DNA of 64,000 nucleotides, taken from UBA11986 sp963734955. GTDB taxonomy: Bacteria > Bacteroidota > Ignavibacteria > UBA10030 > UBA6906. The stretch lies in NCBI GenBank assembly GCA_963734955.1, contig CAVTJO010000006.1, forward strand, positions 310,001 to 374,000, given 5' to 3'. The position numbers were made by a program, and so were the translations under genes. How positions within the stretch are numbered: position 1 is the stretch's first letter; the number at the start of each line of letters is the position of its first letter. Below are positions 29,808 to 38,648 of the stretch, one piece after another. A model generated the notes under the pieces. That model was not told the origin of the DNA. It ran no database searches and was given only the letters and a program-made list of their open reading frames with translations.

Positions 29808-29845
29808 AACCCCCTTTCCTGTCAAGCGCAGGGGAGGGGGTTTTG
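29808..29845 (+). terminator. Rho-independent terminator after the LysM gene
   Basis: AACCCCC pairs with GGGGGTT, with inner CCTG/CAGG pairing, followed by TTTTG. It lies about 60 bases after the LysM stop and ends only a few bases before the phoH region, isolating the lipoprotein-LysM unit. Confidence 0.75.
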
Positions 29846-29888
29846 TAATTATTGCCGGCAGCAAGTCAACAACAAGAATCCCGTTTTC

Positions 29889-29894
29889 AGGAGG
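29889..29894 (+). promoter_or_regulatory. Shine-Dalgarno that sets the phoH start
   Basis: A perfect AGGAGG eight bases before TTG 29903. It favours this TTG over the upstream TTG at 29852, which lacks such a site. Confidence 0.7.
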
Positions 29895-29902
29895 AAGTTG
29901 AG

Positions 29903-30943
29903 TTGGTTGAAAAGAAGATCAAGCTTGAGGGAATTGACACCTTCGGTCTGCTCGGATTGAACGACACAAACCTGCAGATCGTCGAGAACCGCTTTGATTC
30001 GAGCATCGTTGTGCGGGGCGATACCATCACGCTTCGGGGGAATGCGGCGGAAATTGAACAGGTCGAGAAGGTGTTCAAGGAGCTGATCTTTCTCCTCGGG
30101 AAGAACGGCAGCCTGACCACGAATGATGTTGACACCGTGATCGATCTGGTAACCGCCAATGGAGAACCGGCGCTTCCCAAAACGCTTGCGTCCTCTCTCA
30201 GCAGAGATGAGCTCGACTCAACGATCCTCTATACAAAGAACCAGATCATCCGTGCGAAGACATCGGGTCAGAGAGAGTATCTCCGCGCCGTCAAGAAGAA
30301 CGATATCGTTTTTGCAGTCGGACCGGCGGGAACCGGCAAGACATACATTGCGGTGGCACTTGCCGTTGCGAGCCTGAAGAACAATGAAATCACCAAAATC
30401 GTACTTACCCGCCCGGCTGTCGAGGCCGGCGAAAGCCTTGGGTTTCTTCCCGGGGATCTCAAGGAGAAGATCGATCCCTATCTTCGCCCGTTGTATGACG
30501 CCCTTGACGACATGATTCCTGCAGAGAAGCTGAGGGGATACCTTGAGAAGCGTGTGATAGAGATCGCGCCCCTCGCGTACATGCGAGGGCGAACACTTAA
30601 CAATGCGTTTGTTATTCTCGACGAGGCGCAGAACGCATCAGCGATGCAAATGAAGATGTTCCTTACACGCCTCGGCCCGAACTCTCGCGCCATTATCACC
30701 GGCGATGTGACTCAGATCGACCTTCCGAGCACATCCGCATCCGGACTCGTCCAGATTCAGGAGGTCCTGAAGGGCGTAGGTGGGATTGCATTCATTTACC
30801 TGGACAAGAATGACGTTGTCCGCCATCGTCTGGTGAAGGACATTATCGACGCTTACGACAAGTACCACAATGGATCGCAAACGCTTCCATTAAAACCCGA
30901 CCCCTCCACGACGGAGAGTGCGAAAGCGCAACATTCAGTGTAG
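29903..30943 (+). CDS. phoH: PhoH family ATPase
   Basis: 346 residues from TTG 29903 (VEKKIKLEGIDTFGLLGLND), a start supported by AGGAGG and by family amino-termini. KH-like amino-terminal part, then the P-loop: AVGPAGTGKTYIAVALAVAS (Walker A), LTRPAVEAGESLGFLPGDLK, PLAYMRGRTLNNAFVILDEA with Walker B at DEAQN, MFLTRLGPNSRAIITGDVTQ and VTQIDLPSTSASGL. Likely RNA-related ATPase, often next to the endoribonuclease ybeY, which is not seen here. Confidence 0.94.
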   Translation: MVEKKIKLEGIDTFGLLGLNDTNLQIVENRFDSSIVVRGDTITLRGNAAEIEQVEKVFKELIFLLGKNGSLTTNDVDTVIDLVTANGEPALPKTLASSLSRDELDSTILYTKNQIIRAKTSGQREYLRAVKKNDIVFAVGPAGTGKTYIAVALAVASLKNNEITKIVLTRPAVEAGESLGFLPGDLKEKIDPYLRPLYDALDDMIPAEKLRGYLEKRVIEIAPLAYMRGRTLNNAFVILDEAQNASAMQMKMFLTRLGPNSRAIITGDVTQIDLPSTSASGLVQIQEVLKGVGGIAFIYLDKNDVVRHRLVKDIIDAYDKYHNGSQTLPLKPDPSTTESAKAQHSV

Positions 30944-30949
30944 ATCTCC

Positions 30950-31735
30950 TTAGAGTTTCTTCTTCTTAGCCCTGTTCCAGTGCACGTCCATTTCCTCAAG
31001 CGTTGAGTTGTGGATGTCCTTTCCCGCTTTCTTTAGCTCGGTCTCGATGTATCTGAACCGTCGTGTGAATTTTTCAATTGTAGCGCGCAGCGCATTTTCC
31101 GGATTCACACCGATAAACCGCGCATAGTTTACAAGGGCGAAAAGGAAATCCCCGAACTCCTCCTCGCGTCTCCGGGAGCTTCTTGATCGAAGTGTTTTCC
31201 GCAGCTCGGCTGCCTCTTCCTCCACTTTTCCCCAGACCTCTTCAACCTTGTCCCAGTCAAATCCAACCTTCGCTGCCCGTTCCTGGACACGCATGGCGCG
31301 CTGCAGAGCCGGGAGATGTTTCGGCACTCCCTCCAACACTGAACTCCGACCTTCTGCCATCTTCAACTTCTCCCAATTCTGCTTCACTTCATGGGCTGTA
31401 TGTACCTGTTTCGTTCCAAACACGTGCGGGTGACGACGGATCAACTTCTCCGAGATGCCGTCAATCACCTCCTTGAGTGTGAACTCTGCGGATTGTTCCG
31501 CCATCGTTGCGTGCATGACCACATGGAGGAGCAGGTCTCCCAGTTCCTTTTTCAGCTCTTGGAGGTTGTTCTCGTCGAGCGCCTCAACAACCTCGTACGC
31601 TTCCTCTATCAGACTGTGGCGTATGGATTGATGCGTCTGCTCTCGATCCCACGGACATTCACGACGCAATCGTCGTACAATTGTGACAAGTTGGGTGAAT
31701 TGTTGTTTGGGCACACGAGGATAGCGGGTTCGCAT
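30950..31735 (-). CDS. mazG: Nucleoside triphosphate pyrophosphohydrolase MazG
   Basis: 261 residues from ATG 31735; the frame is open upstream but unlike the family. Two MazG all-alpha domains. First: RLRRECPWDREQTHQSIRHS, LIEEAYEVVEALDENN, LKKELGDLLLHVVMHATMAE (EExxE and ELGD metal motifs), RRHPHVFG, VKQNWEKLK. Second: VGFDWDKVEEVWGKVEEEAA and EEEFGDFLFALVNYARFIGV. It hydrolyses (d)NTPs to monophosphates and helps clean the pool. Convergent with phoH, 6 bases apart. Confidence 0.95.
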   Translation of the reverse strand: MRTRYPRVPKQQFTQLVTIVRRLRRECPWDREQTHQSIRHSLIEEAYEVVEALDENNLQELKKELGDLLLHVVMHATMAEQSAEFTLKEVIDGISEKLIRRHPHVFGTKQVHTAHEVKQNWEKLKMAEGRSSVLEGVPKHLPALQRAMRVQERAAKVGFDWDKVEEVWGKVEEEAAELRKTLRSRSSRRREEEFGDFLFALVNYARFIGVNPENALRATIEKFTRRFRYIETELKKAGKDIHNSTLEEMDVHWNRAKKKKL

Positions 31736-31886
31736 CACGATCTCAAATTGTACGGGGAGACGAACAATGACCGTCAACATAGAGATTTGGGTCAAGAGTT
31801 GCAACGACGGATTCTGGATTCTCAGGAGGCCTTTCTCTATATTGAAACACTTTTTGAGTTGTTCCGCATCCACCAGGTGAGTGGTT

Positions 31887-33620
31887 ATGAACAAACAGCG
31901 TGTGCTCATCCCCATCTTTTTCCTGCTCATTATTATCGGCGTGTACTTTGTGATCTTCCGATATCGTACGCAGGAGGCATCAATGTTGCTTGTAAATGGT
32001 ATCGTCTACACGCTCGACAACAAGCAGGCGACAGTCGAGGCGGTTGCCGTGAAGGATGGCAGAATCGTCGGCACAGGTTCGAACGACGAGATCCGCCGGA
32101 AATTCAAATCGGATCGTGTGATCGATCTGAAACGACGGGTCGTGTATCCGGGATTCGTGGATGCACATGGGCATATGGAGGGGCTTGGCGCACTCATGAG
32201 CAACGTAAACCTGGACGGCACCACTTCGGTCGAAGAGATTCAAAGACTCGTTGCAGAGCGTGCAAAGTCGGTGAAACCCGGAGCATGGATTCGCGGGCGA
32301 GGATGGGATCAGAACACGTGGGTCGAGCATGCGTTTCCAACACACGCCATGCTTGATGCGGTCGTGAAGGATATTCCCGTCTATCTCCGCCGTGTGGATG
32401 GCCACGCCTTGTGGGTGAATCGAAAAGTCCTCGATCTGGCCGGGATTACCGCATCGACTCGCGATCCGGAAGGCGGCAGAATTATCCGGGACAAGTTCGG
32501 AAATCCGACGGGCGTACTCGTGGATAACGCAATTGATCTGATAGACTCCGTGATGCCTCAACCGTCTGATGAAGAACGCACCGAAGCGTTCGAGAAAGCT
32601 GTTGAGGAATGTGTGAAGGTCGGACTCACCGAAGTCCATGACATGGGAGTCGATCTCCAGGGGATTGAAATTTACAAGAAACTCATCGCTCAGAAGCGAT
32701 TCCCGTTCAGGGTGTACGCTGCAATTGGCGGGATTGGCAAAACGTGGAATCAGTACCTTACTCGCGGACCGGAGACAGAAGGCAATGACGGCAGGCTGAC
32801 CGTCCGTGCCCTGAAGCTGTATGCCGATGGTGCGCTCGGCTCCCGCGGTGCTGCACTTATTGAACCATATTCCGACGATCCCGGGAATAGGGGGCTGACG
32901 CTGACTTCGTCAGAGCAGTTGAAGTCGGCTGCCGAGCAGGCTCTCGCCAAGGGGTTCCAGGTATGCGTTCACGCTATTGGCGACAGGGCGAACAACATTG
33001 TTCTCAACGTGTACGAAGAAGTCTTGAACTCGAACCCGGCAAATGCCAGGGACGCGCGGTTCAGGATAGAACATGCCCAGGTACTCACGTTGAATGACAT
33101 TCCCCGGTTCCATATGTTGAAAGTGATCCCGTCAATGCAGCCCACACACTGCACATCCGATATGTACTGGGCTGAGAGCAGGCTCGGGTCGGACCGGGTG
33201 AAGGGCGCGTATGCTTGGCGTTCATTGCTCGATCAGGGTTCGATCATACCGGCAGGTTCCGATTTTCCGGTGGAGAGCCCGAATCCGCTTCTCGGGTTTT
33301 ACGCTGCCATCACCCGGCAGGATAAGAAAGGCTGGCCGGAAGGCGGATGGTTTCCGGCTCAACGGATGACCCGCGAAGAAGCGCTTCAGGCTTTCACGAC
33401 GTGGGCGGCCTTTGCGTCATTCGAAGAGAATACAAAGGGCAGCATTACAACCGGCAAAGTCGCTGACTTCACAATTCTCTCAGATGATATCATGAAGATT
33501 GATCCTTTAAAGATTCTCGACACGCACGTCGAACTGACCATCATTGGCGGCGAGGTCGTTTATGCTTCCTCCACGTTTGCTCACCTGATGAAAGACGGTC
33601 CCCTCTTTGCAAACCACTAG
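31887..33620 (+). CDS. YtcJ-like amidohydrolase with membrane anchor
   Basis: 577 residues from ATG 31887. The amino-terminal hydrophobic helix (RVLIPIFFLLIIIGVYFVIF) is an anchor or uncleaved signal. Amidohydrolase family 3 domain follows: LLVNGIVYTLDNKQATVEAV, YPGFVDAHGHMEGLG (metal ligands), RGRGWDQNTWVE, YLRRVDGHALWVNRKVLDLA, LYADGALGSRGAAL, VCVHAIGDRANNIVLNVYEE, RIEHAQVL, IPAGSDFPVESPNPLLGFYA and a carboxy-terminal beta domain ending IIGGEVVYAS. Substrate unknown; the family cleaves C-N bonds, for example in N-substituted formamides. Its end overlaps the MFS gene by 14 bases. Confidence 0.9.
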   Translation: MNKQRVLIPIFFLLIIIGVYFVIFRYRTQEASMLLVNGIVYTLDNKQATVEAVAVKDGRIVGTGSNDEIRRKFKSDRVIDLKRRVVYPGFVDAHGHMEGLGALMSNVNLDGTTSVEEIQRLVAERAKSVKPGAWIRGRGWDQNTWVEHAFPTHAMLDAVVKDIPVYLRRVDGHALWVNRKVLDLAGITASTRDPEGGRIIRDKFGNPTGVLVDNAIDLIDSVMPQPSDEERTEAFEKAVEECVKVGLTEVHDMGVDLQGIEIYKKLIAQKRFPFRVYAAIGGIGKTWNQYLTRGPETEGNDGRLTVRALKLYADGALGSRGAALIEPYSDDPGNRGLTLTSSEQLKSAAEQALAKGFQVCVHAIGDRANNIVLNVYEEVLNSNPANARDARFRIEHAQVLTLNDIPRFHMLKVIPSMQPTHCTSDMYWAESRLGSDRVKGAYAWRSLLDQGSIIPAGSDFPVESPNPLLGFYAAITRQDKKGWPEGGWFPAQRMTREEALQAFTTWAAFASFEENTKGSITTGKVADFTILSDDIMKIDPLKILDTHVELTIIGGEVVYASSTFAHLMKDGPLFANH

Positions 33621-34938
33621 TCACCCCAACCATCCCGTCCGTGCGGTTGAGGTGGTGGGGGGTACGTTCACTTCCGTGGAGCGTCGAAACTTCACCATCA
33701 ACATTGCCGAAGGTGTGTTCTATCTTGCAGGCGCGGCATTGATCTCCGGCCAGACTGTGCTGCCGGCGCTCGTCAGCCATCTCGGAGGGGGGAACGTCGC
33801 AGTAGGTTCAGTGGCAGTGATCTTGTGGGTGGGATTGTTCCTGCCACAGGTGTTTGCTGCACGCTTTGTTGAAACGCGTCCATGGAAGAAGCCGTGGGCA
33901 GTGGTCGGAGGTGTCGTTCAGCGCTTCTGCGTTCTCGGGATGGCGCTGTCCATACTCTTCTTTGGGAAGAGCGATCCTGCGTTTGCCCTCACCGGCGTTC
34001 TGTTGTTCTTCGCATGCAACCAGCTTGCGCTGGGTATTACAACTCCGGGATGGTTTGACATGTTTGCAAAGGTGACGCCGCCGGGCAAGCGTGGAAGGCT
34101 TATCGGCATCCGGAATTCGATCGCGGGAGGGGTGGCGTTTGCATGCGGACTGGTACTCACGTGGGTGCTTGCAAACTTCGGGTTCCCCACAAACTATGCG
34201 CTGGTCTTTTTGGGAGCCTTTGTGCTACAGATGGGCTCGATCGTCGTTCAATCCAATATCGTCGAGGAACAGTCCAGCAGCGTTGTTCAGAAGCGACCGA
34301 TTGCGCAATACCTTCGCCGACTTCCGGGAGTCTTCAGACAAAACGAACGGTTCAGACAGTTTATGATTATGTCTGCCTTTCTCGTTGTTGCCGGTATGCC
34401 GGTGGGGTTTTTCACCGTGTACGCAATGAAGGAATTCGGCGGCGATGAGTCGGTAATTGGTGAGTTTACGCTGGCCATGGTGGCCATTCAGGTGCTGACT
34501 TCATTCGCGAACGGGTACGTCGCGGATCATTACGGCCATAAACCCGCACTTGTGATTGCCGCCGCCGGCATGTTGTGCGCGAGTGTTTGGGCGCTGCTTG
34601 CCCCGTCACTTGCGTGGTTCATACTGGTCTACGTGTTTCTCGGCATCAATCTTGGTAGCGAGCTGATGTTGCGGTACAACATGTCAATCGAGTACGGTCC
34701 TGTGGAACAGCGCTCCACATACGTCGGATTGATGAATACGGCGCTTGCGCCATTCTATCTTTCAAGTATCATCGGTGGTTGGCTCAGCGACCTGTTCGGC
34801 TACCACGCAGTGTTTTTGCTGGGCGCCCTGTCATCGGCGGTTGGCATTCTGCTGCTCGTTTTGCGTGTCGTCGATCCACGCACAGTACGCTTTCAATCGG
34901 CGGATGCGTCGGCAGTAGTCATCAAACGTGAATTCTAA
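33607..34938 (+). CDS. Major facilitator superfamily transporter
   Basis: About 443 residues and twelve hydrophobic helices. Helix 1 region INIAEGVFYLAGAALISGQT; later SAFLVVAGMPVGFFTVYAMK, LTSFANGYVADHYGHKPALV (MFS loop motif GYVADHYGHK) and STYVGLMNTALAPFYLSSII. The TTG at 33607 gives the longest form and overlaps the amidohydrolase; GTG at 33655 or 33676 are alternatives close to SVERRNFTINI, where homology seems to begin. Substrate unknown. Confidence 0.83.
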   Translation: MQTTSHPNHPVRAVEVVGGTFTSVERRNFTINIAEGVFYLAGAALISGQTVLPALVSHLGGGNVAVGSVAVILWVGLFLPQVFAARFVETRPWKKPWAVVGGVVQRFCVLGMALSILFFGKSDPAFALTGVLLFFACNQLALGITTPGWFDMFAKVTPPGKRGRLIGIRNSIAGGVAFACGLVLTWVLANFGFPTNYALVFLGAFVLQMGSIVVQSNIVEEQSSSVVQKRPIAQYLRRLPGVFRQNERFRQFMIMSAFLVVAGMPVGFFTVYAMKEFGGDESVIGEFTLAMVAIQVLTSFANGYVADHYGHKPALVIAAAGMLCASVWALLAPSLAWFILVYVFLGINLGSELMLRYNMSIEYGPVEQRSTYVGLMNTALAPFYLSSIIGGWLSDLFGYHAVFLLGALSSAVGILLLVLRVVDPRTVRFQSADASAVVIKREF

Positions 34939-34961
34939 ACTATCCTCCTGGAAGCCAATCC

Positions 34962-35414
34962 ATGAAGTCCAAACAGGATGCTGAAGTTCGTATCATCTAT
35001 CATCGGGCCGGTTTTGAATCCAAGGTCGGCCATCAAGTGCGAAGCACCATTGAGTCAGTGGTTTGCGACTGGCTCATGGACCACGGAATCGCGCACCGCC
35101 ACGCGAGCGAGGTCTTCACCGTCAGGATTGGGGCCGCCGCTACGCCGACCATATACGTTCCGGATGTGATCCTTCATGACAAGGACAAATCCGGCCGGAA
35201 GGTGATCATCGAGCCGTATGATGCCTACACACCCAAGGTCGGAAGCACGCGCATCGTTGCAGCATTTAGAAAGGAGATGGCGAAGGACTACTGCATCATC
35301 ATGGTTGCCAAGAAGCAGCAGATGCACAAGGTGCTGAAGGAGGCATACGATGTTCTGGTCGATATTGATCACCTCGACGGAATTCAAAAAAGGCTGCCGC
35401 AAAGACCTCGGTAG
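34962..35414 (+). CDS. Hypothetical protein, possible nuclease-like fold
   Basis: 150 residues; not recognised as a named family. Begins SKQDAEVRIIYHRAGFESKV. The middle (TIYVPDVILHDKDKSGRKVI, then IEPYDAYTPKVG) has a PD...IEP arrangement reminiscent of the core of PD-(D/E)xK nucleases, but the Lys expected two residues after Glu is Tyr. A helix follows (RIVAAFRKEMAKDYCIIMVA), then KKQQMHKVLKEAYDVLVDID. No signal peptide or membrane helix. It sits in a run of same-strand genes between an MFS carrier and prmC. Confidence 0.7.
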   Translation: MKSKQDAEVRIIYHRAGFESKVGHQVRSTIESVVCDWLMDHGIAHRHASEVFTVRIGAAATPTIYVPDVILHDKDKSGRKVIIEPYDAYTPKVGSTRIVAAFRKEMAKDYCIIMVAKKQQMHKVLKEAYDVLVDIDHLDGIQKRLPQRPR

Positions 35415-35477
35415 GTGCCTTCCACTGCATTCAAAGCGTTGCATTTGAGCGCAACGGCATTTATATTGCACCCCGGC

Positions 35478-36362
35478 ATGCAAGCAACAGCACAGGCAAC
35501 GAAGACTTGGACAATTCTCGCACTCATCGAGTGGGGGACCGGGTATCTCAATGAGCGTGGCTTCGAAGACGCCAGGTTGAACATCGAGCTGTTGCTCTCC
35601 CATATTCTTCAGTACAAGCGCATCGACCTCTACACAAAATTTGATCGTCCGTTAAGTGAACCTGAGCTGGCTGAATTCAAGGCGGTTCTCCGACGAAGAC
35701 TCACACACGAGCCGCTGCAATACATCACCGGCGAGACAGAATTCATGGGGATCCCCCTTTACGTGAATCCGTCTGTTCTCATCCCCCGTCCCGAAACCGA
35801 GGAACTCGTGGAGAAGGCGCTGGAATGGATGAAGACCCGCACAGTGGATCGCATTGACGTCCTTGATGTGGGTACGGGATCCGGGAACATCCCCATTGCG
35901 ATCGAGCGTTTTTCCCCGGTTGCAAATGTCACGTCGATTGATATCAGCACCGAAGCGCTGGGTGTGGCTGCAAGCAACATGGAGCGGCATGGGTGCTCGA
36001 GAATACTCCTGCAGCAGTGCAATGTGTTTGACGATGTGCTTCCCGGAAGAACCTTCGACATGGTGATTGCGAATCCCCCGTACATCTCAACAAGGGAGTT
36101 TGAATTGCTGGCGCCTGATATTAAAGAATTTGAACCCGTTATCGCAACCACCGATAATGGCGATGGTCTGAGGTTTATCCGGCGTATTTGCGAGCTTGCC
36201 AAGGCGCGACTTCGAAGCGAAGGTATGCTGTTTGTGGAGATTGCGCATAACCAGGGTGTGGACGCAACCGGAATTGCCACGGACGCGGGTCTGGCAGAGG
36301 TAAAGGTACTCAGGGATCTGTCCGGGAATGAGCGGATGCTGACTGCGCGGCAAGCCCCATGA
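35478..36362 (+). CDS. prmC: Release factor glutamine methyltransferase PrmC
   Basis: 294 residues from ATG 35478; a GTG at 35415 is possible but adds an unlikely leader. PrmC methylates the GGQ glutamine of release factors. Motifs: amino-terminal helical domain GFEDARLNIELLLSHIL, LQYITGETEFMGIPLYVNPS, VLIPRPETEELVEKAL, SAM motif I VLDVGTGSGNIPIAIER and the catalytic FDMVIANPPYISTREF (NPPY). Its TGA overlaps the dtd start (ATGA). Confidence 0.94.
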   Translation: MQATAQATKTWTILALIEWGTGYLNERGFEDARLNIELLLSHILQYKRIDLYTKFDRPLSEPELAEFKAVLRRRLTHEPLQYITGETEFMGIPLYVNPSVLIPRPETEELVEKALEWMKTRTVDRIDVLDVGTGSGNIPIAIERFSPVANVTSIDISTEALGVAASNMERHGCSRILLQQCNVFDDVLPGRTFDMVIANPPYISTREFELLAPDIKEFEPVIATTDNGDGLRFIRRICELAKARLRSEGMLFVEIAHNQGVDATGIATDAGLAEVKVLRDLSGNERMLTARQAP

Positions 36363-36838
36363 GGGCTGTCGTGCAACGGGTGCGGGAGGGGAGCGTGACG
36401 ATTGAAGGAGTCGTTCATTCGAGTATCAAGCGTGGTCTTGTCATCCTGCTTGGTGTGGGCAAGGGGGACGCGGAAAGAGATGCGGTTCTCCTCGCCGACA
36501 AGTGTTCGGGTCTCCGTATCTTTGAGGATGGAGAAGGGAAGATGAATCTCAATGTCCGGGACGTGGGGGGATCGGCGCTTGTGGTTTCGCAATTCACATT
36601 GTATGGCGATGCGCGACGGGGAAATCGCCCGAGCTTCACAGAAGCGGCTCCGCCGGAGGAGGCCGGGCCTCTGTACGAATCATTTGTGGGTCGGATGCGT
36701 GCCAATCTTGGGGATCAATGTGTGGCAACAGGTGTATTCCGTGCCATGATGGATGTCCACATTCTTAATGATGGGCCCGTGACAATCATAATTGAGAGCG
36801 GAACGAAACAGTCAACATCGACAACTGACACTAACTAA
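36359..36838 (+). CDS. dtd: D-aminoacyl-tRNA deacylase
   Basis: 159 residues. Removes D-amino acids from mischarged tRNA. Starts MRAVVQRVREGSVTIEG; contains the catalytic SQFTLYGD motif and the second motif ILNDGPVTIIIES (NxGPVT). The carboxy-terminus has a short Ser/Thr-rich extension. Translationally coupled to prmC by a 4-base overlap. Confidence 0.96.
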   Translation: MRAVVQRVREGSVTIEGVVHSSIKRGLVILLGVGKGDAERDAVLLADKCSGLRIFEDGEGKMNLNVRDVGGSALVVSQFTLYGDARRGNRPSFTEAAPPEEAGPLYESFVGRMRANLGDQCVATGVFRAMMDVHILNDGPVTIIIESGTKQSTSTTDTN

Positions 36839-36851
36839 AGGAGTCAATACA

Positions 36852-37646
36852 ATGGTCGCCCAATATCAAGTACGGCTGGCGATGGGGATTGTGGGTGTGT
36901 TGTGTATGTCGTTCATTCTGCGCGGTGCGGCATCCGCGCAAGAGGCTTTTTCGAAGATTTCAACCGTGCATATTGATGTTCAGTATCAACGGGGCGTTTC
37001 ACAAGCCGATGCACAACGGGTGGCGGACTTCCTCCAGAAGGAGTACTCGGCCATCAGTGATCAGGTGGGTGTTGACCTGAAAAAGAAGCTGTCGGTTCGC
37101 ATCTACGATACCATCGGGAAGTACCTTTCGAAGACGTACCAGCGAAGACCGTGGCGGGGCGCCATCTACTGGAGGGGCGAACTTCACATGCAGCCTGTCG
37201 GTGCGCTCGAAACACGACATATTTTCGAACAGGCATTGTTGTATGAGCTGGCGCTTGCCATTCTCGACCAGACTTCGGGGAAGGGCTGTCCTCGATGGCT
37301 GCAGGAATCGTACGCCGTCTATCATTCCGGTGAAATGGCAAACCTGACGCCCCCGATCGGCACCAAGCTTGCCGCCTTTTCCGACCTTGATCAGGATATC
37401 CAGGAATATCCGAACCCTCCCCAACGCGACGATGTGCATTACGTTCTCGGCGCAACAATGAAATTCCTCGTTGAGCAGTATGGCGAGGCAAAGGCCTTCG
37501 GTGTGTTCAAAGTGTTTAACGGTATGACTCCCATCGAGCAAGTGTTCAAGAAGGAGTTCAAGCAGGAATTCCGCACGATCGAACGCACGTGGGCGAACTT
37601 CATCGAATCACAGGCCGAAGCCTTCAAGAAACCGAAGGAAAAGTAA
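36852..37646 (+). CDS. Exported protein resembling the peptidase MA-like fold, zinc motif missing
   Basis: 264 residues from ATG 36852, with AAAGGAG eight bases upstream. Signal peptide (MGIVGVLCMSFILRGAASAQ). The segment STVHIDVQYQRGVSQADAQR, then VGVDLKKKLSVRIYDTIGKY and CPRWLQESYAVYHSGEM, resembles gluzincin peptidase MA-like proteins. Where HExxH is expected the sequence reads FEQALLYELALAIL, so both His ligands are gone and hydrolysis is unlikely. The later PRWLQESYAVY retains the Glu of the usual W(L)xEG(x)A region. A non-catalytic binding role is an inference. Confidence 0.7.
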   Translation: MVAQYQVRLAMGIVGVLCMSFILRGAASAQEAFSKISTVHIDVQYQRGVSQADAQRVADFLQKEYSAISDQVGVDLKKKLSVRIYDTIGKYLSKTYQRRPWRGAIYWRGELHMQPVGALETRHIFEQALLYELALAILDQTSGKGCPRWLQESYAVYHSGEMANLTPPIGTKLAAFSDLDQDIQEYPNPPQRDDVHYVLGATMKFLVEQYGEAKAFGVFKVFNGMTPIEQVFKKEFKQEFRTIERTWANFIESQAEAFKKPKEK

Positions 37647-37667
37647 TCCTCTGCCCGGGGAGGGTGC

Positions 37668-38602
37668 GTGCATGTGCTGATGCTGTTTCTGGATGGCGTC
37701 GGACTTGGATTGCCCGACGCGTCTGTAAACCCGTTCTTTGCTGCACGACTTCCTGCATTGCAGTCATTGTTCGGGAGTACCGTACCGTCTTCGAGTAATC
37801 CGTTCCTTTCAACTACAGCAGCATCTCTGCTTCCACTGGATGCGACCCTCGGTGTGAAGGGCCTTCCGCAAAGTGGCACCGGCCAGACCGCCTTGTTCAC
37901 GGGGGTGAATGCCTCCAGGTTGATCGGCAAACACTTTGGTCCGTACCCTTACTCCACGCTTCGGCCACTGATCCAGGCGAGGAATATCTTCAAGCAGTTG
38001 CTTGCGGCAGGTCTCCGCCCATGTTTCGCGAATGCCTTTCCTCAACGCTTCTTCGATTATGTAAATCTGCGGCGCTCGCGCCTGACGGTCACGACACTTT
38101 CGTGCACCATGTCCGGGATTCCGCTTCTCAAGGCAAAGGATTTGCGGGAAGGGAAAGGGGTCTCCGCTGATATTACGGGGGAAGGATGGAAGGATCTTGG
38201 CTATCCGGACATGCCTTCGATAAGCGAGGCTGAAGCGGGGCGCCGGCTGGTTGACCTTACAACGGATAATGATTTTGTGTTGTTTGAATATTGGAAGACC
38301 GACAAGGCGGGACATTCTGAGGACTTTTCCGAGGCAGTTGGGCTCTGGAGAAGCTTGATCGTCTGCTTGCCGGTATCATCGAATCATTGGATGTACGCTC
38401 CACGTTGCTCTTCATAACAAGCGACCATGGGAATGTCGAAGACATGTCGACGAAAACTCATACTCGCAATCCGGTCCCGGCAATCCTCTACGGCTGCAAC
38501 CACGCTGAGGTCGCGGCACGACTTCAATCTCCAGCATCAGACGGGACAGACCTCACACATGTTGCTCCCTTGCTGATGGAATACATTACCGGGTCTCACT
38601 AG
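37668..38602 (+). CDS. Alkaline-phosphatase superfamily metalloenzyme, frameshifted
   Basis: About 311 residues after correction. GTG start 37668 follows GGGGAGG. Metal-binding motifs of the phosphopentomutase/phosphoglycerate mutase superfamily: MLFLDGVGLGLPD (first Asp), GLPQSGTGQTALFTGVNASR (nucleophile region), EYWKTDKAGHSED (Asp, His), then after a one-base deletion near 38340 LLFITSDHGNVEDMST (Asp-His) and THTRNPVPAILYG. A stop in the first phase occurs at 38417. It could be a phosphodiesterase or a mutase; the substrate is unknown. Confidence 0.82.
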
Positions 38603-38648
38603 ATACCCGAACGACCGCACCGTTCACACAAGTAGATCTCGTACGGAC

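Noticed and set aside
34962..35414. Calling this protein a restriction endonuclease
   Set aside because: The D...ExK triad is incomplete and no methyltransferase partner is present.
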